Part shown: positions 1 through 7,659 of the stretch, piece after piece
Numbering within the stretch: position 1 is the stretch's first letter
Layout: each line of letters begins with the position of its first letter
Notes under the pieces: model-generated
Told to the model about the DNA's origin: nothing
Database searches by the model: none
What the model saw: the letters and a program-made list of their open reading frames with translations, nothing else
Source of the DNA: Candidatus Chloroploca sp. Khr17
Lineage (GTDB): Bacteria > Chloroflexota > Chloroflexia > Chloroflexales > Chloroflexaceae
Assembly: GCF_004138165.1 (NCBI RefSeq)
Contig: NZ_RYFF01000024.1
Coordinates: forward strand, 22,133-86,132
DNA: 64,000 bases
Direction: 5' to 3'
Translations under genes and position numbers: made by a program

Positions 1-1124
1 ACCCAGCGCTCATCGAGTGACGAGGTCACAATAATCAAGGAACAGTTGCGCCCAAAGCGCTGACTCTCGGCCAGCAGAACTTCGGCGAGCGAACTGGTGC
101 TCTGGGCACGCAAGACCGCCAGCGCTTCCAGCATCTTGAAGAGTTGGCGGGCCTCGCGTTCGGCAGGAATGATTTCGCGGTGCTGGCCCCACGCAACCAG
201 GCCCACAATGCGATTCTGACTCAGCAAGGTTCGGGCCAGTGAGGCCGTCGCGGTGACGGCGTACTCTTCGGTGCTGGCGAGCTCGGCTTCATCCACCTCA
301 TCGGATTGGGCCGGGCGTGACCACCAGGGCCCGCGCATGATGCGGCGATCACGACGCAGCACACTACTCAACATGCGCGTATCGCGTACGACGGCACGCT
401 CTTGCATATCGAGCACCAGGTAGACATCGGCACTCGGATCGAGTTCAAACTCTTTCACCATCATCCGCCCGGTGCGTGCGGTCGAACGCCAGTGAATGCG
501 GTTCATCGCATCACCGGGAACATAGTCGCGGATCGTGGCTACATTGGGCGATGAGTGAAAGGTTCGTGCGCGCGTCGCCTGGCCGCCGGGGAGATCCGCC
601 CCCGGCAAGGCAAAATCGTGCAAATCGACCGTCTGCGGGTAGACCAGGATCTCGCTGGTTGAGGCGATTTGGCGTTGCAGGCGCACAATATCAAAAGGGT
701 CGCCACTGATCAAGGTGGACGGCCCAAGGCGAAAGCGCCCGCGGCGCGTGCAGCGGGTCCGTGACAACCAACGACCCCGTTCGCGCCCGCCCAGCGACGC
801 AACAAAACCAGCCCCGTGACGGGGTAGATCCGAGCTATCACGCAACTCGATCCAGAGCTTGGGCAAGATCCAGCGGTTGCGGATCATAATCCGCTCGCGG
901 GCATACTCGCCCACCGTTGCTCTGGGGGTCAGGGTTTCGCGTTCAAGTTCGAGGCCACGCAGATTCAGCCATGCCCAGATGAACGAAAGGACAAGCAGCG
1001 CCAGCAGCAGATAACTCAAATGAAAAAAGAGCCGCAGGCCAGTCCCCTGGGCCGCAAGAAAACTTGCCCCGGCCAGAAGCAAGACAAAGAGTGGGCGTAA
1101 GACCATTACCATACTGAGCAGCAT
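1..1124 (-). CDS. DUF58 domain-containing protein (3' end off window)
   Basis: The reverse strand is open from an ATG at 1124 to the left edge (374 residues seen, C-terminus missing). The N-terminus has two hydrophobic segments (about residues 5-20 and 28-50), then a beta-rich stretch and the DUF58 core with the phrase R-D-Y-V-P-G-D near residue 200 followed by N-R-I-H-W-R-S-T-A-R, which is the family hallmark. The region after it (YLVLDMQ) resembles the start of a VWA-like fold. DUF58 proteins usually sit beside MoxR AAA ATPases and transglutaminases; here the transglutaminase homologue lies about 30 kb away. The start is 20 bp after the stop of the upstream lipoprotein gene, so they are probably cotranscribed. 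Biochemical role unknown. Confidence 0.85.
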   Translation of the reverse strand, partial: MLLSMVMVLRPLFVLLLAGASFLAAQGTGLRLFFHLSYLLLALLVLSFIWAWLNLRGLELERETLTPRATVGEYARERIMIRNRWILPKLWIELRDSSDLPRHGAGFVASLGGRERGRWLSRTRCTRRGRFRLGPSTLISGDPFDIVRLQRQIASTSEILVYPQTVDLHDFALPGADLPGGQATRARTFHSSPNVATIRDYVPGDAMNRIHWRSTARTGRMMVKEFELDPSADVYLVLDMQERAVVRDTRMLSSVLRRDRRIMRGPWWSRPAQSDEVDEAELASTEEYAVTATASLARTLLSQNRIVGLVAWGQHREIIPAEREARQLFKMLEALAVLRAQSTSSLAEVLLAESQRFGRNCSLIIVTSSLDERW

Positions 1125-1144
1125 ACCCCGGTGACAAGCCGGTG

Positions 1145-3013
1145 TCAAGGACGGAGATCCTGGCGTTGCTGCGGGCGCCATGCCGGGTATTCGTGGCTCC
1201 GTTCGTTGACCAGCATTGCTTCGATGTTTAGCGAAGCGAGATCGAAGCTGTAGATGCCATAGTTGCGGGTTCCCGGACGGCGCAATACTGACTGCGAACG
1301 GTTGCTCGCAAAGATGATCCGTTCACCCGTCGGTGCCCAGGCTGGCGTTGTATTATCCGCCTGATCAAAAGTCAGCCGCTGGACACGCCGACCGTCGCTT
1401 TCAACCAGAAAGAGTTCATTGGTGCCTGCGCGATCCGAACGAAAGACGATCTGTTCACTGACGGGGGACCAGGCCGGAAAGACGTCGGTGGCTGGGTGAT
1501 TCGTAATATTGCGTAGCTTCATACCCGCCGACATGTCAAGCACATAAATATCGAAATGGCCCGTTCGATTGCTCGCAAACGCGATCCGTGTCCCGTCAGG
1601 TGACCAGGTTGGATTGCCATCGTCGCCGGGGTGATTCGTCAGATTCCGCACGTTGCTCGCATCGTCAAGCGCGATCACAAAGATCTCCCAGTTCCTGTTC
1701 CGGTCACTTTCGAAGGCAATCCGCGTGCCGTCTGGCGACCAGGCGGGATGAAGATCGTTTGCTTCGCTGCTGGTGAGATTCAAGAGTTCAGTGCCATCTG
1801 CGTTCATAACATAAATATTGTAGGTACCATCAAGATTAGCTGCATAGGCGATTTTTGTGCCATCGGGTGACCATGCCGGAGTCATATAATCAATCAGGGG
1901 TGTTCGCGCCCGCAAGGTTTGCTCTTGTCCCTGGGAGACCAGGCTGAGACTGCGCGTTCCTCCCGCACCTGTTGCGACGGCAAGCGTGGCGATAACGGGC
2001 AGGCGTGGCGGCGAAGGAAAAGCCGGGGCGACTTCATTGCTCCGATGCCCGCTGATCTGCTGGATCTCTTCGCCATTGTCGCGCATTGTATAGAGGTTAA
2101 AGGTGCCACTCTGATTCGCGGCAAACGCGAGGCGCTGACCATCACGCGACCAGCTTGGGTTGATCGTATCACCAACTCCCTCAGTCAGCGGCGTTGCAGC
2201 GGCACCATCAACATTCATCACATAGATCTTCCAACTGCCATCACGACGACTCTGAAATGCAATTCGCCGTCCGTCCGGGCTAAACACGGGATGATCGTCG
2301 TCGCCCTCGGCATTGGTCAAATTGATCATCCTTGAGGCATTGGCGAGGCTAGTGAGAAAAATATCACGTGTATCCTCACCATCTGGATCAAGTGCCGAAA
2401 AGGCAAGGAAACGACCATCGGGGCTAAAAGATGGCCTGGCAAGATCAGCCAATTCGCGAGAAAACTCGCTCCGCTTGCCGTCGGCGAGATTGAGGATCAT
2501 CAAGACCCGCCCGGCGCTTCGTACGGCGACATACGCAATCTGCCCGCTATCAGATGACCAGGCCGGGTCAACGGCACCTTGGCTTTCATTCGTTAGCTGG
2601 CGCAACCCGGTGCCATCAGGATTGATCAGATAGATATTTGGCGTGCCATCGCGATCCGAGACAAAAGCGATCTGCTGGCGATTAGGCGACCACGCCGGTG
2701 ACTCATCATTGCCAGGATCGTTGGTCAGGCGGGCGAGGCCAGAACCGTCTACATTCAGGACGAAAATCTCGCGGTTGCCGGTGCGTTCTGATACAAAAGC
2801 CAGGCGTTCGGTCTCCTGCGGAACCCTGGTTGGCGTGCTCGGTGGCGGTGGGGTTGGCACGGGGGTCATTTGTGGCATCGCGGTTGGTTGAAAGAGATCA
2901 CTCCACGTTGACGTCGGCAGGGCCGCGCCACAACCACCCAGACCGAGCAACCCCAAGAGGATCAGCGCCATCCAGTGTACCGGTCGCATGCTACGCGCTG
3001 ATCGCCATGTCAT
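1145..3013 (-). CDS. PD40/TolB-type beta-propeller lipoprotein
   Basis: 622 residues. A signal peptide ends in the lipobox L-G-G-C (about residue 28), so the mature protein should be lipid-anchored outside the membrane. A short Pro/Thr linker follows, then at least ten repeats of the PD40 type with the signature P-x-W-S-P-D-G-x-x-I-A-F-x-S-x-R-x-G, each followed by I-Y-V-M-N-x-D-G. This predicts one or two six- or seven-bladed propellers as in TolB and DPP-IV. TolB itself needs an outer membrane; here the fold more likely binds protein or glycan on the cell surface. The ATG at 3013 overlaps the stop of the upstream channel gene by 4 bp (ATGA), suggesting translational coupling; Met9 is a possible alternative start. 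Confidence 0.88.
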   Translation of the reverse strand: MTWRSARSMRPVHWMALILLGLLGLGGCGAALPTSTWSDLFQPTAMPQMTPVPTPPPPSTPTRVPQETERLAFVSERTGNREIFVLNVDGSGLARLTNDPGNDESPAWSPNRQQIAFVSDRDGTPNIYLINPDGTGLRQLTNESQGAVDPAWSSDSGQIAYVAVRSAGRVLMILNLADGKRSEFSRELADLARPSFSPDGRFLAFSALDPDGEDTRDIFLTSLANASRMINLTNAEGDDDHPVFSPDGRRIAFQSRRDGSWKIYVMNVDGAAATPLTEGVGDTINPSWSRDGQRLAFAANQSGTFNLYTMRDNGEEIQQISGHRSNEVAPAFPSPPRLPVIATLAVATGAGGTRSLSLVSQGQEQTLRARTPLIDYMTPAWSPDGTKIAYAANLDGTYNIYVMNADGTELLNLTSSEANDLHPAWSPDGTRIAFESDRNRNWEIFVIALDDASNVRNLTNHPGDDGNPTWSPDGTRIAFASNRTGHFDIYVLDMSAGMKLRNITNHPATDVFPAWSPVSEQIVFRSDRAGTNELFLVESDGRRVQRLTFDQADNTTPAWAPTGERIIFASNRSQSVLRRPGTRNYGIYSFDLASLNIEAMLVNERSHEYPAWRPQQRQDLRP

Positions 3014-4110
3014 TGCTCGGCTCCTGCCACATGTTCATTCCGTCCAGACTGATCGCGGTCATTCGCCATTCCTTTGCGTACCGGCTCGATCCGAATGCGC
3101 TGGATCGGTATGGGCTGGGGCAACCCTTCACTGGCAAAGCGGGCAAAGACACGCCGGTAAAATTCGTGCCTGAGCGGGAACTGATCATTGAATTCTCTGA
3201 TACGCAGGATGACATTGAATTGCACGCCGAGTTCGCCAAATGCGGCGAGCCGAACACGGACAGTATGTTCCGGTACGCCACCCAGTTCGTGGTGCATCAT
3301 GCCTTGGCCCTCTTCACCCAGCAACGCTTCGACGCGGGCAAGATCGCTATCATACGGCACGGCCACAGGCAGAAAGATCAAAAACTCAGAGTTGGGGCGA
3401 TCAAAGTTGGTCAGGATCGTATTGGTCATCAATGAATTGGGCACGACGAGCATGTTGTCGGTCAATTCACGCAGATAGGTGTCGGCCCAGCGAATATCGT
3501 CAACAAAACCCTCTTGCCCGGTACTCAACTGGACATAATCACCTGGCTGAATCTTATTGGTCGCCAGGATCATGATCCCGCTAAAGAGATTCGCAAGCGG
3601 CTCGCGCAGCGCCAGCGAGAGCCCAATCGAACTACCGGCCAGGATCGTCAAGAGCGGGCCAATGGGCACCCCAAGGTAGGCCATCGCGGTGGTGCCGAGG
3701 ACAATAAAACTAAAGGCACGCAACACATTGTTGAGCAGCGAAATTGACCCCATTGTATGTCGGATAAAATAGAGCCGGACGGCATTGGTCACCAGGCGCA
3801 CCAGAAAACTCATTCCTGCCAGCACGGCCATCAGGTTCAGCAACAGGCGCACGGCACTCGCGATCCGCAGATCGGGTACCACCGTCGCGAGGGTTGAGGC
3901 CAAGCCGAGAAAGCTCAGCCAGAAGATCGCTTGTCCACTGAGCGCACGGAGCGCTACCTCGGCGAAAAACCATTCACGACGGATCGCATAGCGCTTGAGG
4001 AGCTTTAAGATCCCAAATTCGATCAACGCACCAATGGCGATCACGGCTAACAGGAAGGTGTAGGCTTGAAAAATTGCACTATTATTTGCTGCATCGTAGG
4101 CTTCGACCAT
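3010..4110 (-). CDS. MscS-family mechanosensitive ion channel
   Basis: 366 residues. Four or five membrane segments occupy the first half (about residues 15-35, 55-75, 80-100 and 130-170); the last carries the Gly/Ala-rich pore helix with G-S-S-I-G-L-S-L-A-L-R. The MscS beta domain follows (N-K-I-Q-P-G-D-Y-V, then V-D-D-I-R-W and V-P-N-S-L), and then the alpha/beta cytoplasmic cage. Length and order fit small-conductance channels that release solutes under hypo-osmotic shock. The Shine-Dalgarno sequence is weak. The stop overlaps the start of the lipoprotein gene, so the two are coupled. Confidence 0.9.
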   Translation of the reverse strand: MVEAYDAANNSAIFQAYTFLLAVIAIGALIEFGILKLLKRYAIRREWFFAEVALRALSGQAIFWLSFLGLASTLATVVPDLRIASAVRLLLNLMAVLAGMSFLVRLVTNAVRLYFIRHTMGSISLLNNVLRAFSFIVLGTTAMAYLGVPIGPLLTILAGSSIGLSLALREPLANLFSGIMILATNKIQPGDYVQLSTGQEGFVDDIRWADTYLRELTDNMLVVPNSLMTNTILTNFDRPNSEFLIFLPVAVPYDSDLARVEALLGEEGQGMMHHELGGVPEHTVRVRLAAFGELGVQFNVILRIREFNDQFPLRHEFYRRVFARFASEGLPQPIPIQRIRIEPVRKGMANDRDQSGRNEHVAGAEQ

Positions 4111-4143
4111 AATCTTTGTCTGCTATCAGGCTCGACCAGCCTT

Positions 4144-4509
4144 TCAAGCCCCTTCTTCTTTGGCCCCAAATTCAAGATCCGCCAGGGTAAAGAGCGCCTC
4201 AAGATCCTCGCCGAGCTCAGGGGCTTCCTGCGCAACCAGGGAGCGGTATGCGTTGCGCTCCTCTTCTGAGGTATAGGCGACCAAGCGCTGCACATCGGCA
4301 AGATCCTGGGTACGTCCCGCCGTGAGTTTTAACAAAATCAGGTATGGCCGCGCAAGTACCGGGTAGCCAGCGGCATCATAGGCCGGGTGGGCGAGGGCTT
4401 CATCAAGCCAGGCATCAGTCCATGTCAGAATGTCAAGCGGGGGAGTTGCCGGATCAGCGGCTTGAAGGCTAAACCCGCCAATGCTCAATGACCCACTCAA
4501 TGGTATCAT
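4144..4509 (-). CDS. Hypothetical; C-terminal part of a nucleotidyltransferase-like protein
   Basis: 121 residues. The body (P-V-L-A-R-P-Y-L-I-L-L-K-L, then R-T-Q-D-L-A-D-V) resembles the C-terminal half of small nucleotidyltransferase-fold proteins related to toxin-antitoxin partners, where a K-L-x-A-G-R-x-x-D-x-x-D helix pair is typical. The catalytic G-S/D-x-D strand expected upstream is absent, and the first residues look unlike any family, so this may be a 5'-truncated remnant. Its start codon lies inside a small AT-rich inverted repeat (AATGGTAT / ATACCATT, 4498-4525) next to a MITE-like element, which could have caused the truncation. It ends 33 bp before the channel gene. Family assignment is tentative. 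Confidence 0.5.
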   Translation of the reverse strand: MIPLSGSLSIGGFSLQAADPATPPLDILTWTDAWLDEALAHPAYDAAGYPVLARPYLILLKLTAGRTQDLADVQRLVAYTSEEERNAYRSLVAQEAPELGEDLEALFTLADLEFGAKEEGA

Positions 4510-4545
4510 ACATCAATAATACCATTTCCCGTTGGGGATCGCATT

Positions 4546-4700
4546 CAGTACTCAGGGAACTAAGTTTTCTGGTGTTGTCAGCCGGCCACGAATGGGGGCA
4601 CGAAGAAACGAATACTGCACCGCAACGCCCATCTTCGTTTCTTCGTGATCAGTCTTCGTGGTCGGCGGCGCTACCGGGAAATGTAGTTCACACACGACTG
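4546..4700. repeat. MITE-like palindromic element, copy A
   Basis: The ends form an imperfect terminal inverted repeat of about 27 bp (left end CAGTACTCAGGGAACTAAG, right end as its near reverse complement). Inside, CCACGAATG-type and CACGAAGAAACG-type segments occur in both orientations, so the whole element can fold into one long stem. Copies with the same ends occur at 16875-17024, 42076-42222 and 42220-42338. No coding capacity. Confidence 0.75.
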
Positions 4701-4725
4701 ATGATTATCAATCCGAATACTACAA

Positions 4726-4756
4726 CGATTAATTAGTATAAAAACTAATCAGGAGG
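4726..4756 (+). promoter_or_regulatory. AT-rich leader of the inhibitor/nuclease operon
   Basis: The AT-rich stretch contains the inverted repeat ATTAGT-ATAAAA-ACTAAT (about 4732-4749), immediately followed by the strong ribosome-binding sequence AGGAGG (4751-4756), 6 nt before the ATG at 4763. The repeat could be an operator or part of a promoter; no clear -35 was found, so the exact role is open. Confidence 0.35.
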
Positions 4757-4762
4757 ATCACC

Positions 4763-5176
4763 ATGAGCGATGAACTCGTGCCACTTCTTCCCTCGCTGGC
4801 GACGATCATGACGGCTGCAGAGGATCTGATGGTTCCCAGTGAACAGGACGCGCCCTTGCTTCCGTTTCATTGGCCTGGCGACGAACCCCTGACGCCCGCA
4901 ACGCTCAGTGCGTTGTTGGGGCTTGCTCCTGAGACCCCGGTGGAGCAGCGTGAGCTTGAGGCGTTCTTTGCCCCGTTGACTCGTACCCGCTCCTGGCATG
5001 GCCCGGCTGACCATGCGCTGGTTGAGCGTTTCGCCCACCTCCACGCGACGTTGCTGGCGACCCTGACCGACCCGGTTGTCTATCGGCTTGGCACGATCGA
5101 GATTCATGTGGTGATCGTTGGGCGTGATGCGTCCGGTGCGTTCGTTGGGTTGCATACGACGGTGGTTGAAACGTAG
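4763..5176 (+). CDS. nuiA: NuiA-family nuclease A inhibitor
   Basis: 137 residues, the size of Anabaena NuiA. The C-terminus, V-Y-R-L-G-T-I-E-I-H-V then V-G-R-D-A-S-G then V-V-E-T at the stop, matches the family signature, in which the far C-terminal region contacts the NucA active site. There is no signal peptide, so it should act in the cytosol, protecting DNA and RNA from the nuclease encoded directly downstream. The strong AGGAGG at 4751 fixes the start. The stop codon overlaps the Shine-Dalgarno sequence of the nuclease gene, so inhibitor and nuclease are made together with the inhibitor first. Family recognition is from memory of NuiA. Confidence 0.88.
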   Translation: MSDELVPLLPSLATIMTAAEDLMVPSEQDAPLLPFHWPGDEPLTPATLSALLGLAPETPVEQRELEAFFAPLTRTRSWHGPADHALVERFAHLHATLLATLTDPVVYRLGTIEIHVVIVGRDASGAFVGLHTTVVET

Positions 5177-5189
5177 GAGTTTCGTCGCT

Positions 5190-6389
5190 ATGAACGTCTT
5201 TGTGCTTGCTCTGCCTCGGCTCACCATTTTCTTGTTGCTGCTCACCGTGCTCGTTGGCTGTGTTTCAGGCTCAGCCCAGGTCGCCGATGCGAGTCGCCAC
5301 CTTGCCCTTGGCAATCCGAGTGGGGCCACGGTTGATGTCAGGCAGCCGACCAATTACCTGCTGCTGCGCGATCAGTATGCGGTTGGCTACCATCGTGATC
5401 GTGGCATCCCCAATTGGGTTAGTTGGCACCTGCAAGCGAGCGATTTCGGCCCTGCTGAACGCTATAGCGGTTCTTTCATTACCGATCAGAGTCTGCCCGA
5501 GGGCTGGTATCGGGTTACGCATGCTGACTATACTAGTTCCGGGTATGATCGCGGCCATATGACGCCTTCGGCTGATCGGACGGCGACTGAAGAAGATAAT
5601 ATCGCCACGTTCATCCTGACCAATATTCTGCCCCAGGCCCCCGATAATAACCGCGGCGTCTGGGCGCAACTTGAAGAGTATGCCCGTGCCGTGGTGCGCG
5701 AGGGCAACGAGGCCTATATCATCGCCGGGAGTGCCGGAAGCCTGGGCACTCTGGCGCAGGGGCAATTGACCATCCCTGCACATGTCTGGAAGGTCTTGCT
5801 CTTCCTGCCTGAAGCCGAAGGTGACGACGTAGCTCGCGTGACTGCCGATACGCTGGTGCTGGCCGTCTGGATGCCCAACGATAATAGCGTCGCAGGTGCT
5901 TCGTGGCAAGACTATCAGACGACGATTCGTTGTGTCGAAGATCTTACGGGCTACGATTTTTTCTCTACCGTCGAACCGACGCTCCAAGATCGCATCGAAG
6001 GCCAGGGTTGCCCCGATGGCGCGCCCTATCGCGCTCTGCTGCCCTTGGTGGTTGATGATGAGCCTACCCCGCCGCCGCCGGTCTTCGCTGGCTGCGACGC
6101 CGATCCTGGCCCCGGTGTGGCCCCTGAGCGCCCCGTGCGCATTGTCACCGTTGATAAAATTGCCGAAACTGTGACCCTCGAAAATGTGGGGCCGACTCCG
6201 CTTAACCTGGATGGCTGGCGTATGTGCAGCATCCGCGGTGGACAGGATCATCCAATCAGTGGTATGCTCGAATCAGGGACGACACGGATCTTCCCTGGTC
6301 CAGATGCCAATATTTGGAGCAATAGCTCTTCTGATCCTGGGGCACTCTATGATGCCGAAGGCTATCTGATCAGCTATTGGCCCGATTAA
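5190..6389 (+). CDS. Secreted NucA-type DNA/RNA non-specific endonuclease with lamin-tail domain
   Basis: 399 residues. The ATG at 5190 follows TAGGAGT and opens a signal peptide ending in L-V-G-C (near residue 20), a plausible lipobox. The endonuclease domain follows, with the active-site motif D-R-G-H-M (near residue 120), then T-N-I-L-P-Q and N-N-R-G-V-W-A-Q-L-E, which supply the Mg-binding Asn and the conserved Glu of the beta-beta-alpha-metal family. After a Pro-rich linker (T-P-P-P-P) the last 90 residues resemble a lamin-tail domain (T-V-T-L-E-N-V-G, then L-D-G-W), common on secreted nucleases. It probably degrades extracellular nucleic acid for nutrient recovery. The NuiA-type inhibitor gene lies immediately upstream. 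Confidence 0.9.
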   Translation: MNVFVLALPRLTIFLLLLTVLVGCVSGSAQVADASRHLALGNPSGATVDVRQPTNYLLLRDQYAVGYHRDRGIPNWVSWHLQASDFGPAERYSGSFITDQSLPEGWYRVTHADYTSSGYDRGHMTPSADRTATEEDNIATFILTNILPQAPDNNRGVWAQLEEYARAVVREGNEAYIIAGSAGSLGTLAQGQLTIPAHVWKVLLFLPEAEGDDVARVTADTLVLAVWMPNDNSVAGASWQDYQTTIRCVEDLTGYDFFSTVEPTLQDRIEGQGCPDGAPYRALLPLVVDDEPTPPPPVFAGCDADPGPGVAPERPVRIVTVDKIAETVTLENVGPTPLNLDGWRMCSIRGGQDHPISGMLESGTTRIFPGPDANIWSNSSSDPGALYDAEGYLISYWPD

Positions 6390-6398
6390 GAGGAATAC

Positions 6399-7346
6399 AT
6401 GCAATTCACCGGTCTTCATCATGTGACAGCGATTTCGGCCCGCATTCAGGCCAATTACCAGTTTTATACCCAGACGCTCGGGATGCGTCTGGTCAAGCGC
6501 AGTGTCAACCAGGACGATGTCAGTGCCTATCATCTCTTCTATGCCGATGCGAAGGGTTCACCAGGCACCGACCTGACCTTTTTTGATTGGCCGGTACCGC
6601 CCGAGCAGCGTGGTGGTCGTTCGATTACGCGTACTTCGTTACGTGTCGCCGGCCCGGCGGCGATCGCCTGGTGGTGGCAACATCTGCGTGACTTGGGCGT
6701 CAAGGTTGGCGAACCCGCCGAAAGCGATGGCCGCCTGACTCTTGCTTTCGAGGATGGTGAAGGCCAGCGCCTGGCTCTCGTTGACGATGGCGGCGTCGGT
6801 TCGGCCTATCCATGGGAACATAGCCCTGTGCCAGCGGCCTATCAGATCCGCGGTCTGGGGCCGGTCATGCTGAGCGTACCCGAGCTTGCTCCGATCGATG
6901 TGCTGCTCACCAAGGCACTCAATATGCGCCTCGTGCGTGACTATGCCCATCCCGATGATGCGCGTTCGACGGTACACGTCTATGCCATGGGTGAAGGAGG
7001 CCCCGCAGCCGAGTTGCATCTTGCTGTGCAACCCGACCTCCCGCTTGCGCACCAGGGTGCTGGCGGTGTGCATCATCTTGCCCTGCGCACCCCTGATGAT
7101 GCCTACGACGCCTGGGCGCAGCGGCTACGAGCCCTCCGCATTCCCAACAGTGGCAAAGTCGACCGTTACTGGTTCCGCAGCCTCTATTTCCATCTCCCAG
7201 GTGGCATCTTATTCGAGATCGCCTCGGATGGCCCTGGCTTCGCCGTGGACGAAGACGAGGCGACCCTGGGCGAGAAGATTGTGCTCGCGCCCTTCCTTGA
7301 ACCGCAGCGCGAAGCGATTGTGGCAAAACTCAAGCCGCTAAGCTAA
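6399..7346 (+). CDS. VOC-superfamily ring-cleaving dioxygenase / glyoxalase-like protein
   Basis: 315 residues with two pairs of beta-alpha-beta-beta-beta modules. Metal-ligand positions are visible: G-L-H-H-V-T at the N-terminus, G-V-H-H-L-A-L in the second half and the Glu of G-G-I-L-F-E-I near the end. This layout matches the MhqO/PcpA/LinE-type hydroquinone dioxygenase group. The substrate cannot be read from sequence; quinone detoxification is a common role in the group. AGAGGA lies 5 nt before the ATG, and the gene starts 9 bp after the nuclease stop, so they may be cotranscribed even though the functions seem unrelated. Confidence 0.85.
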   Translation: MQFTGLHHVTAISARIQANYQFYTQTLGMRLVKRSVNQDDVSAYHLFYADAKGSPGTDLTFFDWPVPPEQRGGRSITRTSLRVAGPAAIAWWWQHLRDLGVKVGEPAESDGRLTLAFEDGEGQRLALVDDGGVGSAYPWEHSPVPAAYQIRGLGPVMLSVPELAPIDVLLTKALNMRLVRDYAHPDDARSTVHVYAMGEGGPAAELHLAVQPDLPLAHQGAGGVHHLALRTPDDAYDAWAQRLRALRIPNSGKVDRYWFRSLYFHLPGGILFEIASDGPGFAVDEDEATLGEKIVLAPFLEPQREAIVAKLKPLS

Positions 7347-7583
7347 GCCTAGGGCCAATGCCTTGCAAAGAAGGCGGTTCTTTTGACGCAACGGCGCAAA
7401 GGCGCAAAGGTTTTGCGCGAAGGTGCGCCACCCTTCGCGCCTTCGCGTGAGTTTCTTTGCGCTGGGTCACACCCTCCAGGGCTACGCTGAAAATGGGGGA
7501 ACTTGGTTCCCCCATTTTCAGCGTAGCCCTATCGCGCCCTCAAGGCAAGTGTAAGCGTTTCGCTAGAACATGCTAGCATTGCA
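7347..7583. repeat. Intergenic REP-like repeats with a perfect 25-bp hairpin
   Basis: Between the dioxygenase and lon genes lie degenerate CGCAAAGGCGCAAAGG-type and TTCGCGCCTTCGCGTGAG-type segments that pair with each other; a similar fragment recurs near 17110-17137. They are followed by a perfect palindrome at 7478-7530: two 25-base arms starting AGGGCTACGCTG around a TTG loop. The hairpin has no U-tract but could stop transcription or protect the 3' end of the upstream mRNA. Confidence 0.65.
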
Positions 7584-7612
7584 TTGACTCCGATCTGAAC
7601 CAGTTTCATAAT
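7584..7612 (+). promoter_or_regulatory. Sigma-70-type promoter of lon
   Basis: TTGACT at 7584-7589 and CATAAT at 7607-7612 are separated by exactly 17 bp. The start of transcription would fall near 7619, giving a 40-nt leader with GAGGAG at 7648 before the ATG. I saw no CIRCE (TTAGCACTC-N9) or HAIR-like operator, so heat control is not apparent from the sequence. Confidence 0.6.
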
Positions 7613-7659
7613 ACCTATAACAAGAAAAATGACGTTTCTGGTTCAGTGAGGAGATTTTC

